A stretch of DNA of 64,000 nucleotides from Bacteroidales bacterium (GTDB lineage Bacteria > Bacteroidota > Bacteroidia > Bacteroidales > UBA932), in NCBI GenBank assembly GCA_017477465.1, contig JAFUVU010000052.1, positions 1 to 64,000 on the forward strand, read 5' to 3'. Each line of letters begins with the position of its first letter. The first letter of the stretch is position 1. The position numbers and the translations under genes are program-made. Below the pieces are notes generated by a model. That model ran no database searches. It was not told where the DNA came from and was given only the letters and a program-made list of their open reading frames with translations. This document shows positions 46,030 to 55,803 of the stretch, in pieces.

Positions 46030-47346
46030 ATGAAAGTCAACAATATCCAACCCGATGCACTGAACTATCAGCTCACCATCGAGATTGCAGCAGCAGATTA
46101 TGCAGAGCCGCTTCGCAAGCGCCTCAACGAGTACCGCAGAAAGGCCGACATCAAAGGTTTCCGTCGCGGTATGGCTCCGATGAACCTCATTCAGCGCTTC
46201 TATGGCGACCAAGCCCTCTACGACAGCGTCAACGGCCTGGTAGGCGAAGCCCTGGACAACTTCATCCGTGAAAACAAAGTCCGCGTAGTGGGTGAACCCA
46301 TGCCGGCAGAAGACCAGCCCCAGCTTTCCTGGAAGGCCGGTGAAGATTTCACCTTCCACTTCGACATCGCCCAGACTCCCGAAATCAACTTCGAAGTAAG
46401 CAAGGACGATAAGATCCCTTACTACGATATCAATATCACGGCTGCTGAAAAGAAAGCAACCCGCGAGCAGCTGCTCCAGCAGTACGGCTCCCTGCAGGAA
46501 GGCACAAAAGCCGGAGAGAACGACTACATAGTAGCCGACATCGAAAACGAAGGCCATAAGGCCGAAGGCGTGTACATCTCCATCTCCAACGTAGCCGAGG
46601 AAGCCCGCGGCGCCTTCATCGGCCGCAAAGCCGGTGACAAATTCCAGATGGATGTAAACGCTGCCTTCACCAATGAGACAGACCGTGCCGCCATGCTTAA
46701 AGTTGACAAAGCCCAGCTGGCGACTCTCGATCCCATGTTCAATTTCACCGTTGTAAACGTTAAGACCTTCGTAGCAGCTGAAGAAAATCAGGAAACCTAC
46801 GATAAGATCTTCGGCGAAGGCGTGGTGACCACTCCCGAACAGTTCGAAGAAAAGATCGCCGAGCGCATCCGCAACTCCCACGAGCAGGAAGCCAACTACC
46901 GTTTCGGTGCCGATGTCCGCAAATATTTCCAGAACAAGGCCAATATCGAGCTCCCGGAAGCTTTCCTCAAACGTTGGCTGCTTTATGCCAATGAGGGCAA
47001 ATTCACTGCCGAGCAGGTAGAAAAAGAATTCCCTGCATTCCTGGAAGACTTCAAATGGCAGCTTGTCCGCGGCTACCTGATGCAAAAGTTCAACCTCAAG
47101 GTCACCAAGGACGATGTTCTTGCCGCAGCCCGTTCATACGTTGCATACCAGTATGCCATGTACGGCATGGCCGGCGTTCCGGACAACCTCATCAACTCAT
47201 CGGCAGAAAACATGCTCCAGGACCAGAACCAGTACCGCCGTCTTGAAGAGCAGTGCGAGGACAACGCAGCAATCGCCCGTGTCCGTGAAGAGGTGAGCCT
47301 CCAGACCAAGAAAATCTCCATGGAAAAATTCCGTGAACTGAAATAA
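46030..47346 (+). CDS. tig: Trigger factor, ribosome-associated chaperone
   Basis: 438 residues. The ribosome-binding loop GFRRGMAP lies near residue 40. The middle domain (PEINFEV, YYDINITAAEKKATREQLLQ) and the long helical C-terminal chaperone arms (ELPEAFLKRWLLYANEGKFT) follow. The peptidyl-prolyl isomerase region is divergent, as usual in Bacteroidetes. It binds nascent chains at the exit tunnel. It is the first gene of a trigger factor-ClpP-ClpX unit, and only 3 bases separate it from clpP. Confidence 0.93.
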   Translation: MKVNNIQPDALNYQLTIEIAAADYAEPLRKRLNEYRRKADIKGFRRGMAPMNLIQRFYGDQALYDSVNGLVGEALDNFIRENKVRVVGEPMPAEDQPQLSWKAGEDFTFHFDIAQTPEINFEVSKDDKIPYYDINITAAEKKATREQLLQQYGSLQEGTKAGENDYIVADIENEGHKAEGVYISISNVAEEARGAFIGRKAGDKFQMDVNAAFTNETDRAAMLKVDKAQLATLDPMFNFTVVNVKTFVAAEENQETYDKIFGEGVVTTPEQFEEKIAERIRNSHEQEANYRFGADVRKYFQNKANIELPEAFLKRWLLYANEGKFTAEQVEKEFPAFLEDFKWQLVRGYLMQKFNLKVTKDDVLAAARSYVAYQYAMYGMAGVPDNLINSSAENMLQDQNQYRRLEEQCEDNAAIARVREEVSLQTKKISMEKFRELK

Positions 47347-47349
47347 TCT

Positions 47350-48021
47350 ATGAACGATTTCGACAAATTCGCAGTGAAGGGGAGGGGCATCAGTTCGATG
47401 ACCCTCTCTCGTTATACCTCCGTCTATGACGGGTATATCAATCCTACCATCACCGAGGAGCGCCAGCTCAATGTCGCCCAGATGGACGTTTTCAGCCGTC
47501 TGATGATGGACCGCATCATCTTCCTGGGCGTTCCCATCGACGATGATGTGGCCAATATCATCCAGGCCCAGCTGCTGTTCCTTGCAGCAAAAGACCCGGG
47601 TGCCGACATCACCATGTACATGAACACCCCCGGCGGTCAGGTAACCAGCGGCCTTGCGATATACGATACCATGCAGCTGGTACAGCCCGACGTGGCCACA
47701 GTTTGCACCGGTATGGCCGCTTCGATGGGTGCAGTGCTGCTCTGCGCCGGAGAAAAGGGTAAGCGCTCTGCCTTGCCGCATTCCCGCGTCCTCATTCACC
47801 AGCCGCTCGGCGGTGCACAGGGCCAGGCAACGGAGATTCTCATTGCAGCAAAGGAAATCGAGAAAACCCGCACGGAACTGTTCAACATTATCGCCCAGCA
47901 TAGCGGGCAGCCTTACAAAAGGGTAGCGTCCGACGGAGAAAGGGATTACTGGATGACGGCCCAGGAGGCTCTGTCATACGGCATGGTAGATGAAATTCTT
48001 AACAAGCGGAGTCGCAAGTAA
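47350..48021 (+). CDS. clpP: ATP-dependent Clp protease proteolytic subunit
   Basis: 223 residues with a catalytic triad at Ser125 ([12 protein letters not shown]), His150 (VLIHQPLGG) and Asp199 (GERDYWM). The spacing of 25 and 49 residues equals that of the E. coli enzyme. An N-terminal extension of about 25 residues relative to E. coli is probably removed on maturation. It forms the tetradecameric chamber that degrades substrates unfolded by ClpX, encoded next with a 1-base overlap. Confidence 0.97.
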   Translation: MNDFDKFAVKGRGISSMTLSRYTSVYDGYINPTITEERQLNVAQMDVFSRLMMDRIIFLGVPIDDDVANIIQAQLLFLAAKDPGADITMYMNTPGGQVTSGLAIYDTMQLVQPDVATVCTGMAASMGAVLLCAGEKGKRSALPHSRVLIHQPLGGAQGQATEILIAAKEIEKTRTELFNIIAQHSGQPYKRVASDGERDYWMTAQEALSYGMVDEILNKRSRK

Positions 48022-49235
48022 TGCCAAGAAAGGGTAAAGACCATTGCATGTTCTGCGGCCGATCCGACGCGGAAGTCCCGTTCCTCCTCCAGGGAATGGA
48101 CGGCTTTATCTGCAGCGATTGTGCCAAGATGGCCGCCGATTATGTGCACGAGATAGAATCGGCCCCCAAGGAAGGGGAGGAGACACAGGCATTGGGGAAA
48201 GCCCCAAAGCCGCAGGAAATCAAGGCCTATCTTGACCAATATGTGATAGGGCAGGACAGGGCGAAGAAGGTGCTGTCCGTGGCGGTTTACAATCATTATA
48301 AACGCATAAGCCACAATCTGATAGAAAAAGCCGACGATGGCGTGGAGCTGGAAAAGAGCAATATCCTCCTGGTCGGCCCGACGGGAACCGGAAAAACGCT
48401 TCTGGCCCGCACTATCGCCAAAATGCTTGACGTTCCCTTTACTATAGTAGATGCTACTGTGCTGACGGAAGCCGGCTATGTGGGAGAAGATGTCGAAAGC
48501 ATACTGACACGCCTTCTGCAAGAAGCTGATTTCGACCTCAAAAAGGCCGAAAGAGGCATAGTTTTCATAGACGAGATAGACAAAATCGCCAGAAAATCCG
48601 ACAACCCTTCAATAACCCGCGACGTTTCCGGCGAAGGTGTGCAGCAGGCTATGCTCAAGCTTTTGGAAGGCAGCATCGTTAACGTTCCGCCAAAGGGAGG
48701 ACGAAAGCATCCGGAGCAGGAGTTCATTCATGTAAATACCCAGAATATACTGTTTATCTGCGGCGGCGCTTTTGAAGGCATCGAACGCCACATAGCCCAG
48801 CGCAAGAACACTCAGATTATCGGCTTCGGAGCGGAAGAAAAACAAAGGATAGACCGCGACAACCTTCTGGAATACGTAGATGCCATGGACCTCAGGGCGT
48901 ATGGCCTTATTCCGGAAATCGTCGGCCGCCTTCCTGTAATCACTTATCTTGACCAGCTGGACCGTGATTCCCTTAAACGCATACTCACGGAACCCAAGAA
49001 CGCACTTCTTCGACAGTATGGCAAGCTCTTCGAAATGGATGGCATGCAGCTGGAGATCGAGCCCGAAGTGCTGGATTTAATCGTCGATACTACTTTGCGT
49101 AATAAGTTGGGCGCCAGAGGTTTGCGCTCAATCTGCGAGCGTTTGATGGCCGATGCCATGTTCGACGCTCCGTCCACCCGTAAGAAAAAGTTCAAGCTGA
49201 CACTGGAATACGCCAAGTCGCGGCTTGAAAAATAG
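48021..49235 (+). CDS. clpX: ATP-dependent Clp protease ATP-binding subunit
   Basis: 404 residues. The N-terminal zinc-binding domain has CMFCGRSD and CSDCAK. The AAA+ module has Walker [14 protein letters not shown], the pore loop GYVGEDVES, Walker [12 protein letters not shown], and sensor residues through VGRLPV. It unfolds tagged proteins and feeds ClpP. It ends the tig-clpP-clpX operon; the next gene is convergent, 15 bases away. Confidence 0.97.
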   Translation: MPRKGKDHCMFCGRSDAEVPFLLQGMDGFICSDCAKMAADYVHEIESAPKEGEETQALGKAPKPQEIKAYLDQYVIGQDRAKKVLSVAVYNHYKRISHNLIEKADDGVELEKSNILLVGPTGTGKTLLARTIAKMLDVPFTIVDATVLTEAGYVGEDVESILTRLLQEADFDLKKAERGIVFIDEIDKIARKSDNPSITRDVSGEGVQQAMLKLLEGSIVNVPPKGGRKHPEQEFIHVNTQNILFICGGAFEGIERHIAQRKNTQIIGFGAEEKQRIDRDNLLEYVDAMDLRAYGLIPEIVGRLPVITYLDQLDRDSLKRILTEPKNALLRQYGKLFEMDGMQLEIEPEVLDLIVDTTLRNKLGARGLRSICERLMADAMFDAPSTRKKKFKLTLEYAKSRLEK

Positions 49236-49250
49236 GCGGCAGGAAGGCTT

Positions 49251-50045
49251 CTATCTAAGGTACCTTTCCCTAAGGACCAGGAGGTCTTCCTGCGTAATGC
49301 CCATCTGTTCCTCCATATAAAGAATCAGGGTCCCCCAGTTGGCCTCTATCACGTCCAACCCGTGTTGGAAATTACGTACGCTCACGCCCATGAACGCACG
49401 TATTACGTCTTTTTCTTCCTCTCCGCCGCCCGCCTTTTCAACTTCGGCGCAAAGCTTTTCAACCAGAGGCCGATAGGTATCGTTGGAGCGGTCGAAGTCT
49501 TCCACTATGGTGGCCCGGTCGGCCCCCAGGGCGGCCAAAATCAGTGCTGCGCCGATGCCGGTCCGGTCCTTGCCCTGCGAGCAGTGCCAAAGGACGGCCC
49601 CATCGGTGGTTTCCAGAATGAGGTTCAGGAAAGTTGCGTATTGCAGTTGGGAGAACTCGCTGAGGATGAGGGAGGGATAAAGGCTTCGGGCCTTTGCCTT
49701 GAAAAAATGCGTAAAAGACAGCTGGACTATATGCTTTGAAAGGTCCAGCCACATCTCTTCGGGTATGGCCTCTCCGGTCTTTTCTTCGGCCGATGTGTCA
49801 AGGGTGGGAAGCAGGATATGCCGGGCGCCCGGGATGTCCCTGTCCGGTTCAAGGGATGCTTCGGGAGAAGAACGGAAGTCAAAGATTTTGCGAAGATGGT
49901 AATCGCTGCACAAGCGCAGGACATCATTGTCGCTTGCATTGTGAAGGTGGGCAGTGCGGAGGAGCAGCCCCTCGCGGACCGTTTTTGATCCTATGCGGGT
50001 GCCGCCCAGATCGCGTGCGTTGATTATTCCATCGAAGCGGATCAC
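49251..50045 (-). CDS. Tyrosine/serine protein phosphatase (PF13350 type)
   Basis: 264 residues from a GTG at 50045 that overlaps the preceding stop (GTGA). It begins VIRFDGIINARDLGGTRIG, the typical start of this family; an ATG 20 codons upstream would overlap the ligase gene heavily. The P-loop is HCSQGKDRTGIGAALIL (C-x5-R with GKDRTG), and FDFRSSPE near the N-terminus supplies the conserved Arg. Phosphatases of this family act on phosphotyrosine and sometimes phosphoinositides. It is translationally coupled with an acyl-CoA ligase gene, so a lipid-linked role is possible. Confidence 0.85.
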   Translation of the reverse strand: MIRFDGIINARDLGGTRIGSKTVREGLLLRTAHLHNASDNDVLRLCSDYHLRKIFDFRSSPEASLEPDRDIPGARHILLPTLDTSAEEKTGEAIPEEMWLDLSKHIVQLSFTHFFKAKARSLYPSLILSEFSQLQYATFLNLILETTDGAVLWHCSQGKDRTGIGAALILAALGADRATIVEDFDRSNDTYRPLVEKLCAEVEKAGGGEEEKDVIRAFMGVSVRNFQHGLDVIEANWGTLILYMEEQMGITQEDLLVLRERYLR

Positions 50046-51664
50046 TTGTATAAATGTCTTTTTATGCTGCCTTTGGCTGTGCGCTCGAAGGGCAGGTCCA
50101 TCCATTCTACAGAGGCTATCTGGCTGAATTTAGGAAGATGCTGGTTGCAAAGGTTTCGCAGCTCAACGGCAAGTTTGTCCTGCTCCTGGGCATCCAGGTT
50201 TGAAAGGGCTCCGGTCTTGGGATATACAAGAGCAACTATTTTGCCGCCTCTGTCCAGGACTATGCTCTCTTCGACGATAGGGCTTTCGGAAAGCACCTGT
50301 TCTATCTCTTCCGGATAGATATTCTGCCCGGAGGAGCTGAGAATCAAGGATTTGATGCGGCCTCTGATGAAGAGGTTGCCGTTTTCGTCCATTATGCCAA
50401 GGTCGCCGGTACGGAGCCAGCCGTCGGCCGTCCAGGCGGCGGCATCGGCCTCCGGATTCTTGTAATAGCCCACTGTGAGGTTGGGACCGCGGGACTGGAT
50501 TTCACCGGGGATGCGCTCCGGGTCGGACGAATCTATCCTTACTTCGTGGATCGGCCTTCCGCAAGAGCCTGCGACATACTTTCCAGGCATTACGAAAGCG
50601 AGCAGGGGGCATGCTTCCGTCATGCCGTAGCCGACGGCATAGGGGAGTTGGATTTTCTTGAAAATGCTTTCGACTTTCCAGTCGAGGGGAGCACCGCCGA
50701 TAATGATGGTCTTGATGCGTCCGCCAAGCAGATCCAGTATTTTTTCTCCCACTGATTTATAGAAGGACAGGCGCACGCCGGGCATAGCTCCCAGCAATTT
50801 GGCCGATCTTGTATTGAGAAGCGGGCGTGCGTATTTGTCGCACAGCTTTTCCATTACAAGGGGCACTGTGATAATGAGCGTCGGCCTTATTTCCTGCATG
50901 GCCTGAACAAGCAGGGAAGGAGAGGGCGTTTTCCCCAGGAAATGTATTGTGAAGCCGGTGCAGACCGGATATATGAACTCCATTGCGAGCCCGTAGATAT
51001 GGGCCAGGGGCAGCATGGAAATAAGGATTTGCGGATCCGGGTATATGTTATGCTGGCTGTATTCTACAATGTCCGACATTGCTCCATAGGAGAGCATTAC
51101 GCCCTTGGGGTTGCCGGAAGTGCCGGAGGTATAGTTGATTATGGCAACCTGTTCCGGATGGTCGGGATACTTTATTGTTTTTACCGAAAAGCCTTTGGGG
51201 TAGGTTTCGCTGAACAGACGGTTGCGGTTTTCCCAGGCTTCCATGATTTCCTTTTGTCCCCACAGCATTTTGTCTTCCCTTGCGTTCAGGATACCGCGGA
51301 TCTGGGGCAGGGCATTCATGTCCAACTGTTTAAAGATATCCTGGTCCGTTATGAGGAGGATGCTGTCGGAATGGTGAATTAGCTGAGCCGCGCCTTCCGG
51401 GGTGAAATTGGGAAGGATGGGGACTATTACGGCTTCGTATGTGTTTACCGCCAGAAAAAAGATTGCCCACTTGGCTGAATTGCGGGCGACCAGGGCAACC
51501 TTGTCTCCTTTTTGCAGGCCGGCCAGTCGGAAAAAACAGTGCAACCGCTCAATTTCCGCAGCAATTTGTGCGTATGTGTATGCGGAGCCTTGGTAATCGG
51601 CCAGGGCGACTTCGTTCGAACGGGAGCGTATTTGATCTTCCAGTTTTTTCAGATAGCTCTTCAT
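50042..51664 (-). CDS. AMP-dependent synthetase/ligase, long-chain acyl-CoA synthetase-like
   Basis: 540 residues from the ATG at 51664; the earlier ATG at 51691 overlaps the promoter box. The nucleotide loop is INYTSGTSGNPKGVMLSYG, the A5 motif GYGMTEACPLL, the A7/A8 region WLRTGDLGIMDENGNLFIRG, and the catalytic Lys region AKGSIKRHLYK at the end. It activates a carboxylic acid, probably a fatty acid, with ATP and CoA. The protein is about 50 residues shorter than typical Bacteroidetes FadD. It is upstream of the phosphatase gene with a 4-base overlap. Confidence 0.88.
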   Translation of the reverse strand: MKSYLKKLEDQIRSRSNEVALADYQGSAYTYAQIAAEIERLHCFFRLAGLQKGDKVALVARNSAKWAIFFLAVNTYEAVIVPILPNFTPEGAAQLIHHSDSILLITDQDIFKQLDMNALPQIRGILNAREDKMLWGQKEIMEAWENRNRLFSETYPKGFSVKTIKYPDHPEQVAIINYTSGTSGNPKGVMLSYGAMSDIVEYSQHNIYPDPQILISMLPLAHIYGLAMEFIYPVCTGFTIHFLGKTPSPSLLVQAMQEIRPTLIITVPLVMEKLCDKYARPLLNTRSAKLLGAMPGVRLSFYKSVGEKILDLLGGRIKTIIIGGAPLDWKVESIFKKIQLPYAVGYGMTEACPLLAFVMPGKYVAGSCGRPIHEVRIDSSDPERIPGEIQSRGPNLTVGYYKNPEADAAAWTADGWLRTGDLGIMDENGNLFIRGRIKSLILSSSGQNIYPEEIEQVLSESPIVEESIVLDRGGKIVALVYPKTGALSNLDAQEQDKLAVELRNLCNQHLPKFSQIASVEWMDLPFERTAKGSIKRHLYK

Positions 51665-51688
51665 GTACTTTTTCTTGCGTTTGGGATA

Positions 51689-51696
51689 CAAAGGTA
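51689..51696 (-). promoter_or_regulatory. Promoter -7 box of the acyl-CoA ligase gene
   Basis: TACCTTTG on the minus strand, 25 bases before the ATG at 51664. Confidence 0.65.
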
Positions 51697-51728
51697 CAAA
51701 AATAATAGCATCTATTGCCGAAATTTGT

Positions 51729-51736
51729 TACATTTG
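51729..51736 (+). promoter_or_regulatory. Promoter -7 box of the cardiolipin synthase gene
   Basis: TACATTTG, 9 bases before the ATG at 51745, so the leader is very short. It is divergent from the ligase promoter. Confidence 0.6.
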
Positions 51737-51744
51737 CAATTGGT

Positions 51745-53196
51745 ATGCCAACAGGAACGCTAATAGCCGTCATCAGTATTGTCCTGTATCTGGGAATTGC
51801 ACTGGCCATTCTGGTGAATCATCACGAGAATGGGTCCAAGTTGCTGTGGCTCACACTCTTTTTGGTCTTTCCCATAGTCGGCTTTTTGGCATATTGTCTT
51901 TTCGGAATCGGCTATCGCCGTCCTTCAGTGAGAAAGCGTCTGCACCAAAAAACTTTGGACTTATTCCACTCCCAAATGCCGCCGGAAACTGCGGAAGCTC
52001 TTTTCAGCGACAAGGACTTGGACAAAGTGGATATCCGCTGCCGTCCTCTGGCACGCCTTCTCCGTGCGGCCGGGGAAGGGAATAAAGTCTATTCCGGCAG
52101 TTCCTTTGAAATCATAACCTCCGGCCAAAGGAAGCGTGAACTGCTTCTGGAAGACATACGTGCAGCGAAAAAGTTCATCCATATCGAATACTTCCGCTTC
52201 GGCAATGATAAAAGCGGCCGGGAAGTGCGGGATTTGCTAATCCAAAAAGTAAAGGAAGGCGTAGAAGTCCGTTTCATTAACAACAACATGATAGGCCGCA
52301 AAATCCCGCGTTCCTATTTCAGGAATATGCGAAAGGAAGGCATTGACGTGTTGCCCTTTACGCATATCCATAACGGCTTCCGCTCCTGGCTGATGCGCCT
52401 TAACCACCAGAACCACCGCAAGATAGTTGTAATCGACGGTCAGATTTCGTACACGGGCGGCATGAATCTGAACGACAACTATTTCTACAAATGGAGGGAT
52501 ACCCATCTAAGGCTCTGCGGCCCCGTGGTTGCCCGTCTGCAGGCTTCCTTCATCGACCATTGGATATCATCAGGCGGCAGTCTGAAACATAATCTGTCCT
52601 ATTATTTCCCGCCGATGATTCCGCAGCTGGGAGGCAATTTCAAGGACAAGTTGATTCAAGTGGTTACCGACGCTCCGGAAAATCCATGGACCAGCATGCA
52701 GCTCGGCTATGAGTGGATTCTGCACAACGCCCGCGAGTATGTCTATATCCAGACGCCGTATTTCATCCCGCCGGATTCCTTCCTGGACGCCCTCAAGGTT
52801 GCGGCTCTCAGAGGTGTGGATGTGCGTATAATGCTCCCTAAGGATGTGGATACCCCGCTGGCCGGGCCGGCAAACCATTCCTTCTACGAAGAATGTCTCG
52901 AAGCAGGCATCAGAATTTTCGAACGCGGCGGCGAATTCATCCATTCGAAGACTCTGGTTGCCGACGACTCAATCTCCATCATAGGCGCTTCCAACCTGGA
53001 TGTCAGGAGTTTCTCCATAAACAGCGAGGTGAATACCGTAATCTACGACCGTGAAGTAGCCATCTCCTGCAAGGAAATCTTCCTTTCCGACGATGCCCTT
53101 CTGAAGGAAATAGATGCCGACACCTGGATCGCCTCCAGAAAGTGGTACCAGGATGCTCTTTCGCAGTTTATGCGCATGTTCGGCTGGCTTTTGTAA
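51745..53196 (+). CDS. cls: Cardiolipin synthase
   Basis: 483 residues from the ATG at 51745; an in-frame ATG ten codons upstream overlaps the promoter. Two N-terminal membrane helices (about 5-25 and 34-56) precede two phospholipase-D HKD motifs: NHRKIVVIDGQISYTGGMN and HSKTLVADDSISIIGASNLD. The RNHRK and RSFSINSEVN strings are typical of bacterial Cls. It joins two phosphatidylglycerol molecules to form cardiolipin at the inner membrane. It is divergent from the acyl-CoA ligase gene, so lipid metabolism genes share this intergenic region. Confidence 0.93.
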   Translation: MPTGTLIAVISIVLYLGIALAILVNHHENGSKLLWLTLFLVFPIVGFLAYCLFGIGYRRPSVRKRLHQKTLDLFHSQMPPETAEALFSDKDLDKVDIRCRPLARLLRAAGEGNKVYSGSSFEIITSGQRKRELLLEDIRAAKKFIHIEYFRFGNDKSGREVRDLLIQKVKEGVEVRFINNNMIGRKIPRSYFRNMRKEGIDVLPFTHIHNGFRSWLMRLNHQNHRKIVVIDGQISYTGGMNLNDNYFYKWRDTHLRLCGPVVARLQASFIDHWISSGGSLKHNLSYYFPPMIPQLGGNFKDKLIQVVTDAPENPWTSMQLGYEWILHNAREYVYIQTPYFIPPDSFLDALKVAALRGVDVRIMLPKDVDTPLAGPANHSFYEECLEAGIRIFERGGEFIHSKTLVADDSISIIGASNLDVRSFSINSEVNTVIYDREVAISCKEIFLSDDALLKEIDADTWIASRKWYQDALSQFMRMFGWLL

Positions 53197-54270
53197 TCAT
53201 TTGAGTACGAAATCGTTGGTCCCCTTCATCCCGTTTGTGGAAAAATAGCTTTCCACGAGCGTCCCCTTTACATATACTCTGCAGCCTACAAGGTCGGGGT
53301 GATCTACAAGGTTCAGGGCGTCGCGCACCTTTCCTTTCGGCAATTCCACTGCAAGGCACGAGCTTTTGCTGGTGACCGAGGAACGATCGGCAAGGGCAAT
53401 ATGGGTATTCTTGCTTACGCCTGAGGTTTTGACGGTATTTCCTGCCGATGTGAGGTCGCCGCCTACTATGTATCCGTACACCCAGACGTCGCTTTGTCCT
53501 ACATGTGAGGGCACGTCTCCAACGGAGATGGCTCCGCCGGGGTCGCCGGAAGAAGAACCTGATCCGCCTCCTCCTCCGATCACGAAAGAATCGCTTATCC
53601 ATACTTTTCCCGTATCCAGCTGCACTGAAATGCTGCTTCTCGCAGCCTCCTTAGATGGCGCAGACAACTGAATGCTAAGGATTTCCTTTGCCTGGACACT
53701 GCGGGTTAGCAAGGTCTCGAACTGTCCAAAATTGTACAGCAGTACGTTCACTTCTCCGGGCTTGACGTATGCAATCCTTTTTTCTGAGTACTGATATTTC
53801 AGCTTTACGCTGCCCTGGCTTACGTATAAGACGCCGTCAGGGAAGCTTGTAAGGAAGTCGGACGCTGTTTTCAGGCGAATTCCGGCGTTCTGCAAGGTGC
53901 AGCGGAGCTTCACCGTTACGCTTTTGCCGGCTGGCACTACGACTACCTGCTCGTCGCCGTATTGCGGGCGTGCAAAAGCAGGGGAGGTGAATGGAATGGA
54001 GACGATGCTTACCGTGTAACTGCCGGGATCGGTTTTCATCACCTCCGGAGAGTCTCCGTAATTCCCTTCGTAAAGTACAGTGCCGGAAGCGTCCCTGACC
54101 GTTAGGATAAAGTCATTTGTGTCCGGGATTTCCTCGCCGGCTTTAGTGAGGATGTCCCGGTCCAGAACCCAGCGCAGCTCGCCTTGGCTGTCTTTGTTGC
54201 CGGGGAGGCCGAAATCATCGCAGGCGGCTGCGGCAAGAATAAGTGGAAGCAGAATCAATAATTTTTTCAT
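53197..54270 (-). CDS. Lipoprotein with DUF4493-like N-terminus and DUF6359-like C-terminus
   Basis: 357 residues. The lipobox is LAAAACDD (Cys about 17). Residues about 25-235 match the DUF4493 pattern of Bacteroidetes surface lipoproteins (NDFILTVRDASGTVLYEGNY, GSYTVSIVSIPFTSPAFARP). A Gly/Ser linker (residues about 236-246) leads to a C-terminal domain, SVGDVPSHVGQSDVWVYGYI, NTHIALADRS, LVGCRVYVKGTLVESYFSTN, typical of the OB-fold-like DUF6359. The function is unknown; family members are found on the cell surface. It is convergent with cls and divergent from ffh. Confidence 0.75.
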   Translation of the reverse strand: MKKLLILLPLILAAAACDDFGLPGNKDSQGELRWVLDRDILTKAGEEIPDTNDFILTVRDASGTVLYEGNYGDSPEVMKTDPGSYTVSIVSIPFTSPAFARPQYGDEQVVVVPAGKSVTVKLRCTLQNAGIRLKTASDFLTSFPDGVLYVSQGSVKLKYQYSEKRIAYVKPGEVNVLLYNFGQFETLLTRSVQAKEILSIQLSAPSKEAARSSISVQLDTGKVWISDSFVIGGGGGSGSSSGDPGGAISVGDVPSHVGQSDVWVYGYIVGGDLTSAGNTVKTSGVSKNTHIALADRSSVTSKSSCLAVELPKGKVRDALNLVDHPDLVGCRVYVKGTLVESYFSTNGMKGTNDFVLK

Positions 54271-54444
54271 AAAAACTCGCTTTATCGGCCGGACACCGTT
54301 GCCCGCCGGCGCTAAGGTATGGAGCTTTGCCGGATGTGGACTTTCAAAACAGAAATATTTTCATGCATGTTTTATGTTGTACCGGATTTTTTTGACGCAT
54401 TTTTCTCCATTTTATAAAAATGCGGCTTTTCGCGCTTTTTTCAG

Positions 54445-54452
54445 TATATTTG
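54445..54452 (+). promoter_or_regulatory. ffh promoter -7 box
   Basis: TATATTTG, 19 bases before the ATG at 54472. Confidence 0.65.
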
Positions 54453-54471
54453 CGTGTTAATAGAAAAACGC

Positions 54472-55797
54472 ATGTTCGAGAACTTAAGCGAAAGGCTGGA
54501 AAGGTCTTTCAAGATACTGAAAGGTGAAGGCAAAATCACCGAAATCAATGTAGCAGAAACCGTCAAGGATATCCGCAAAGCCCTTCTGGACGCGGATGTA
54601 AGCTATAAAGTTGCCAAGGAATTCTGTGACCGCGTAAAAGATAAGGCCATCGGCGCCAATGTGCTTACGGCAGTGAAGCCGCAGCAGATGATGGTGAAAA
54701 TAATGCACGACGAGCTTGCCTCCTTCATGGGCTCCGAGGCTCAGGACATCAACATCAAGGGCAATCCTGGCATCGTGCTCGTGGCCGGTCTCAACGGTTC
54801 CGGTAAAACCACCTTCTCCGGCAAACTTGCGCTGCATATCAAGTCAAAACGGGGCATGAAAGTGCTTCTGGCAGCCTGCGATACTTTCCGCCCTGCAGCT
54901 ATAGAGCAGCTGAAGGTCCTTGGAGAAGGTATCGGCGTACCGGTCTATACTGAAGAAGGGGAGAAAGACCCTATCAAGATTGCCAGCGCCGCCATCTCCA
55001 AAGCAAAGGCGGAAGGATACAGCGTAGTCATTGTCGATACTGCCGGCCGTTTGGCCGTCGATCGCCAGCTGATGGATGAAATATCGGCCTTGCATCAGGC
55101 TATAAAGCCCACAGAGACCCTTTTCGTGGTGGATGCAATGACCGGTCAGGACGCTGTGGAGACCGCAAAGGCATTCAATGAAAGCCTGGACTTCGACGGA
55201 GTAGTCCTTACCAAAATGGACGGCGACACCCGCGGCGGTGCAGCCCTCTCCATCAAGGCAGTGGTAGGAAAGCCCATCAAGTTCGTCTCCTCAGGCGAAA
55301 AGATGGAAGCCCTGGATGTATTCCACCCTGAAAGAATTGCCGACCGCATCCTAGGCATGGGCGACGTCGTCTCCCTTGTGGAAAAAGCCCAGGAGCAGTT
55401 CGACGAAAAGCAGGCCCGCGAGCTCAAGAAAAAGCTGGCGAAGGACCAGTTCACCCTATGGGATTTCTATCAGCAGATCCAACAGGTGAAAAAGATGGGC
55501 AACATGAAAGACCTGGCGGCAATGATCCCCGGCATGGGCAAAGCCCTCAAGGACGTAGATATTCCGGACGACGCCTTCAAGAGCACGGAAGCGATCATCC
55601 TGTCGATGACCCCGTACGAGCGTGAACATCCCGAGGCCATAAACGGCTCGCGCCGCAAAAGAATTGCCGATGGCAGCGGCACCTCTCTCCCTGAGGTAAA
55701 CCGCCTCCTCAAACAGTTCGAAGGTACGCGGAAGATGATGAAGGGAGCTGTGACAGGCACCCTGATGCAGCAAATGAAAAACATGCGTCCCCGTTAG
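54472..55797 (+). CDS. ffh: Signal recognition particle protein
   Basis: 441 residues from the ATG at 54472 (MFENLSERLERSFKILKGEG); an in-frame TTG six codons upstream is less likely. N domain, then G domain with GLNGSGKTTFSGKLA (G1), DTFRPAAIEQLK, DTAGRLAVDRQLM (G3), TKMDGDTRGGAALS (G4) and a Met-rich M domain at the C-terminus (MMKGAVTGTLMQQMKNM). G1 reads GSGKTT, as in this phylum. Together with 4.5S RNA it targets nascent membrane proteins to FtsY. An outer-membrane protein gene starts 6 bases downstream. Confidence 0.97.
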   Translation: MFENLSERLERSFKILKGEGKITEINVAETVKDIRKALLDADVSYKVAKEFCDRVKDKAIGANVLTAVKPQQMMVKIMHDELASFMGSEAQDINIKGNPGIVLVAGLNGSGKTTFSGKLALHIKSKRGMKVLLAACDTFRPAAIEQLKVLGEGIGVPVYTEEGEKDPIKIASAAISKAKAEGYSVVIVDTAGRLAVDRQLMDEISALHQAIKPTETLFVVDAMTGQDAVETAKAFNESLDFDGVVLTKMDGDTRGGAALSIKAVVGKPIKFVSSGEKMEALDVFHPERIADRILGMGDVVSLVEKAQEQFDEKQARELKKKLAKDQFTLWDFYQQIQQVKKMGNMKDLAAMIPGMGKALKDVDIPDDAFKSTEAIILSMTPYEREHPEAINGSRRKRIADGSGTSLPEVNRLLKQFEGTRKMMKGAVTGTLMQQMKNMRPR

Positions 55798-55803
55798 TTC
55801 TAT

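Noticed and set aside
52237..52506. Minus-strand frame within the cardiolipin synthase gene
   Set aside because: It is opposite the first HKD motif region and has no start context or homology-like text.
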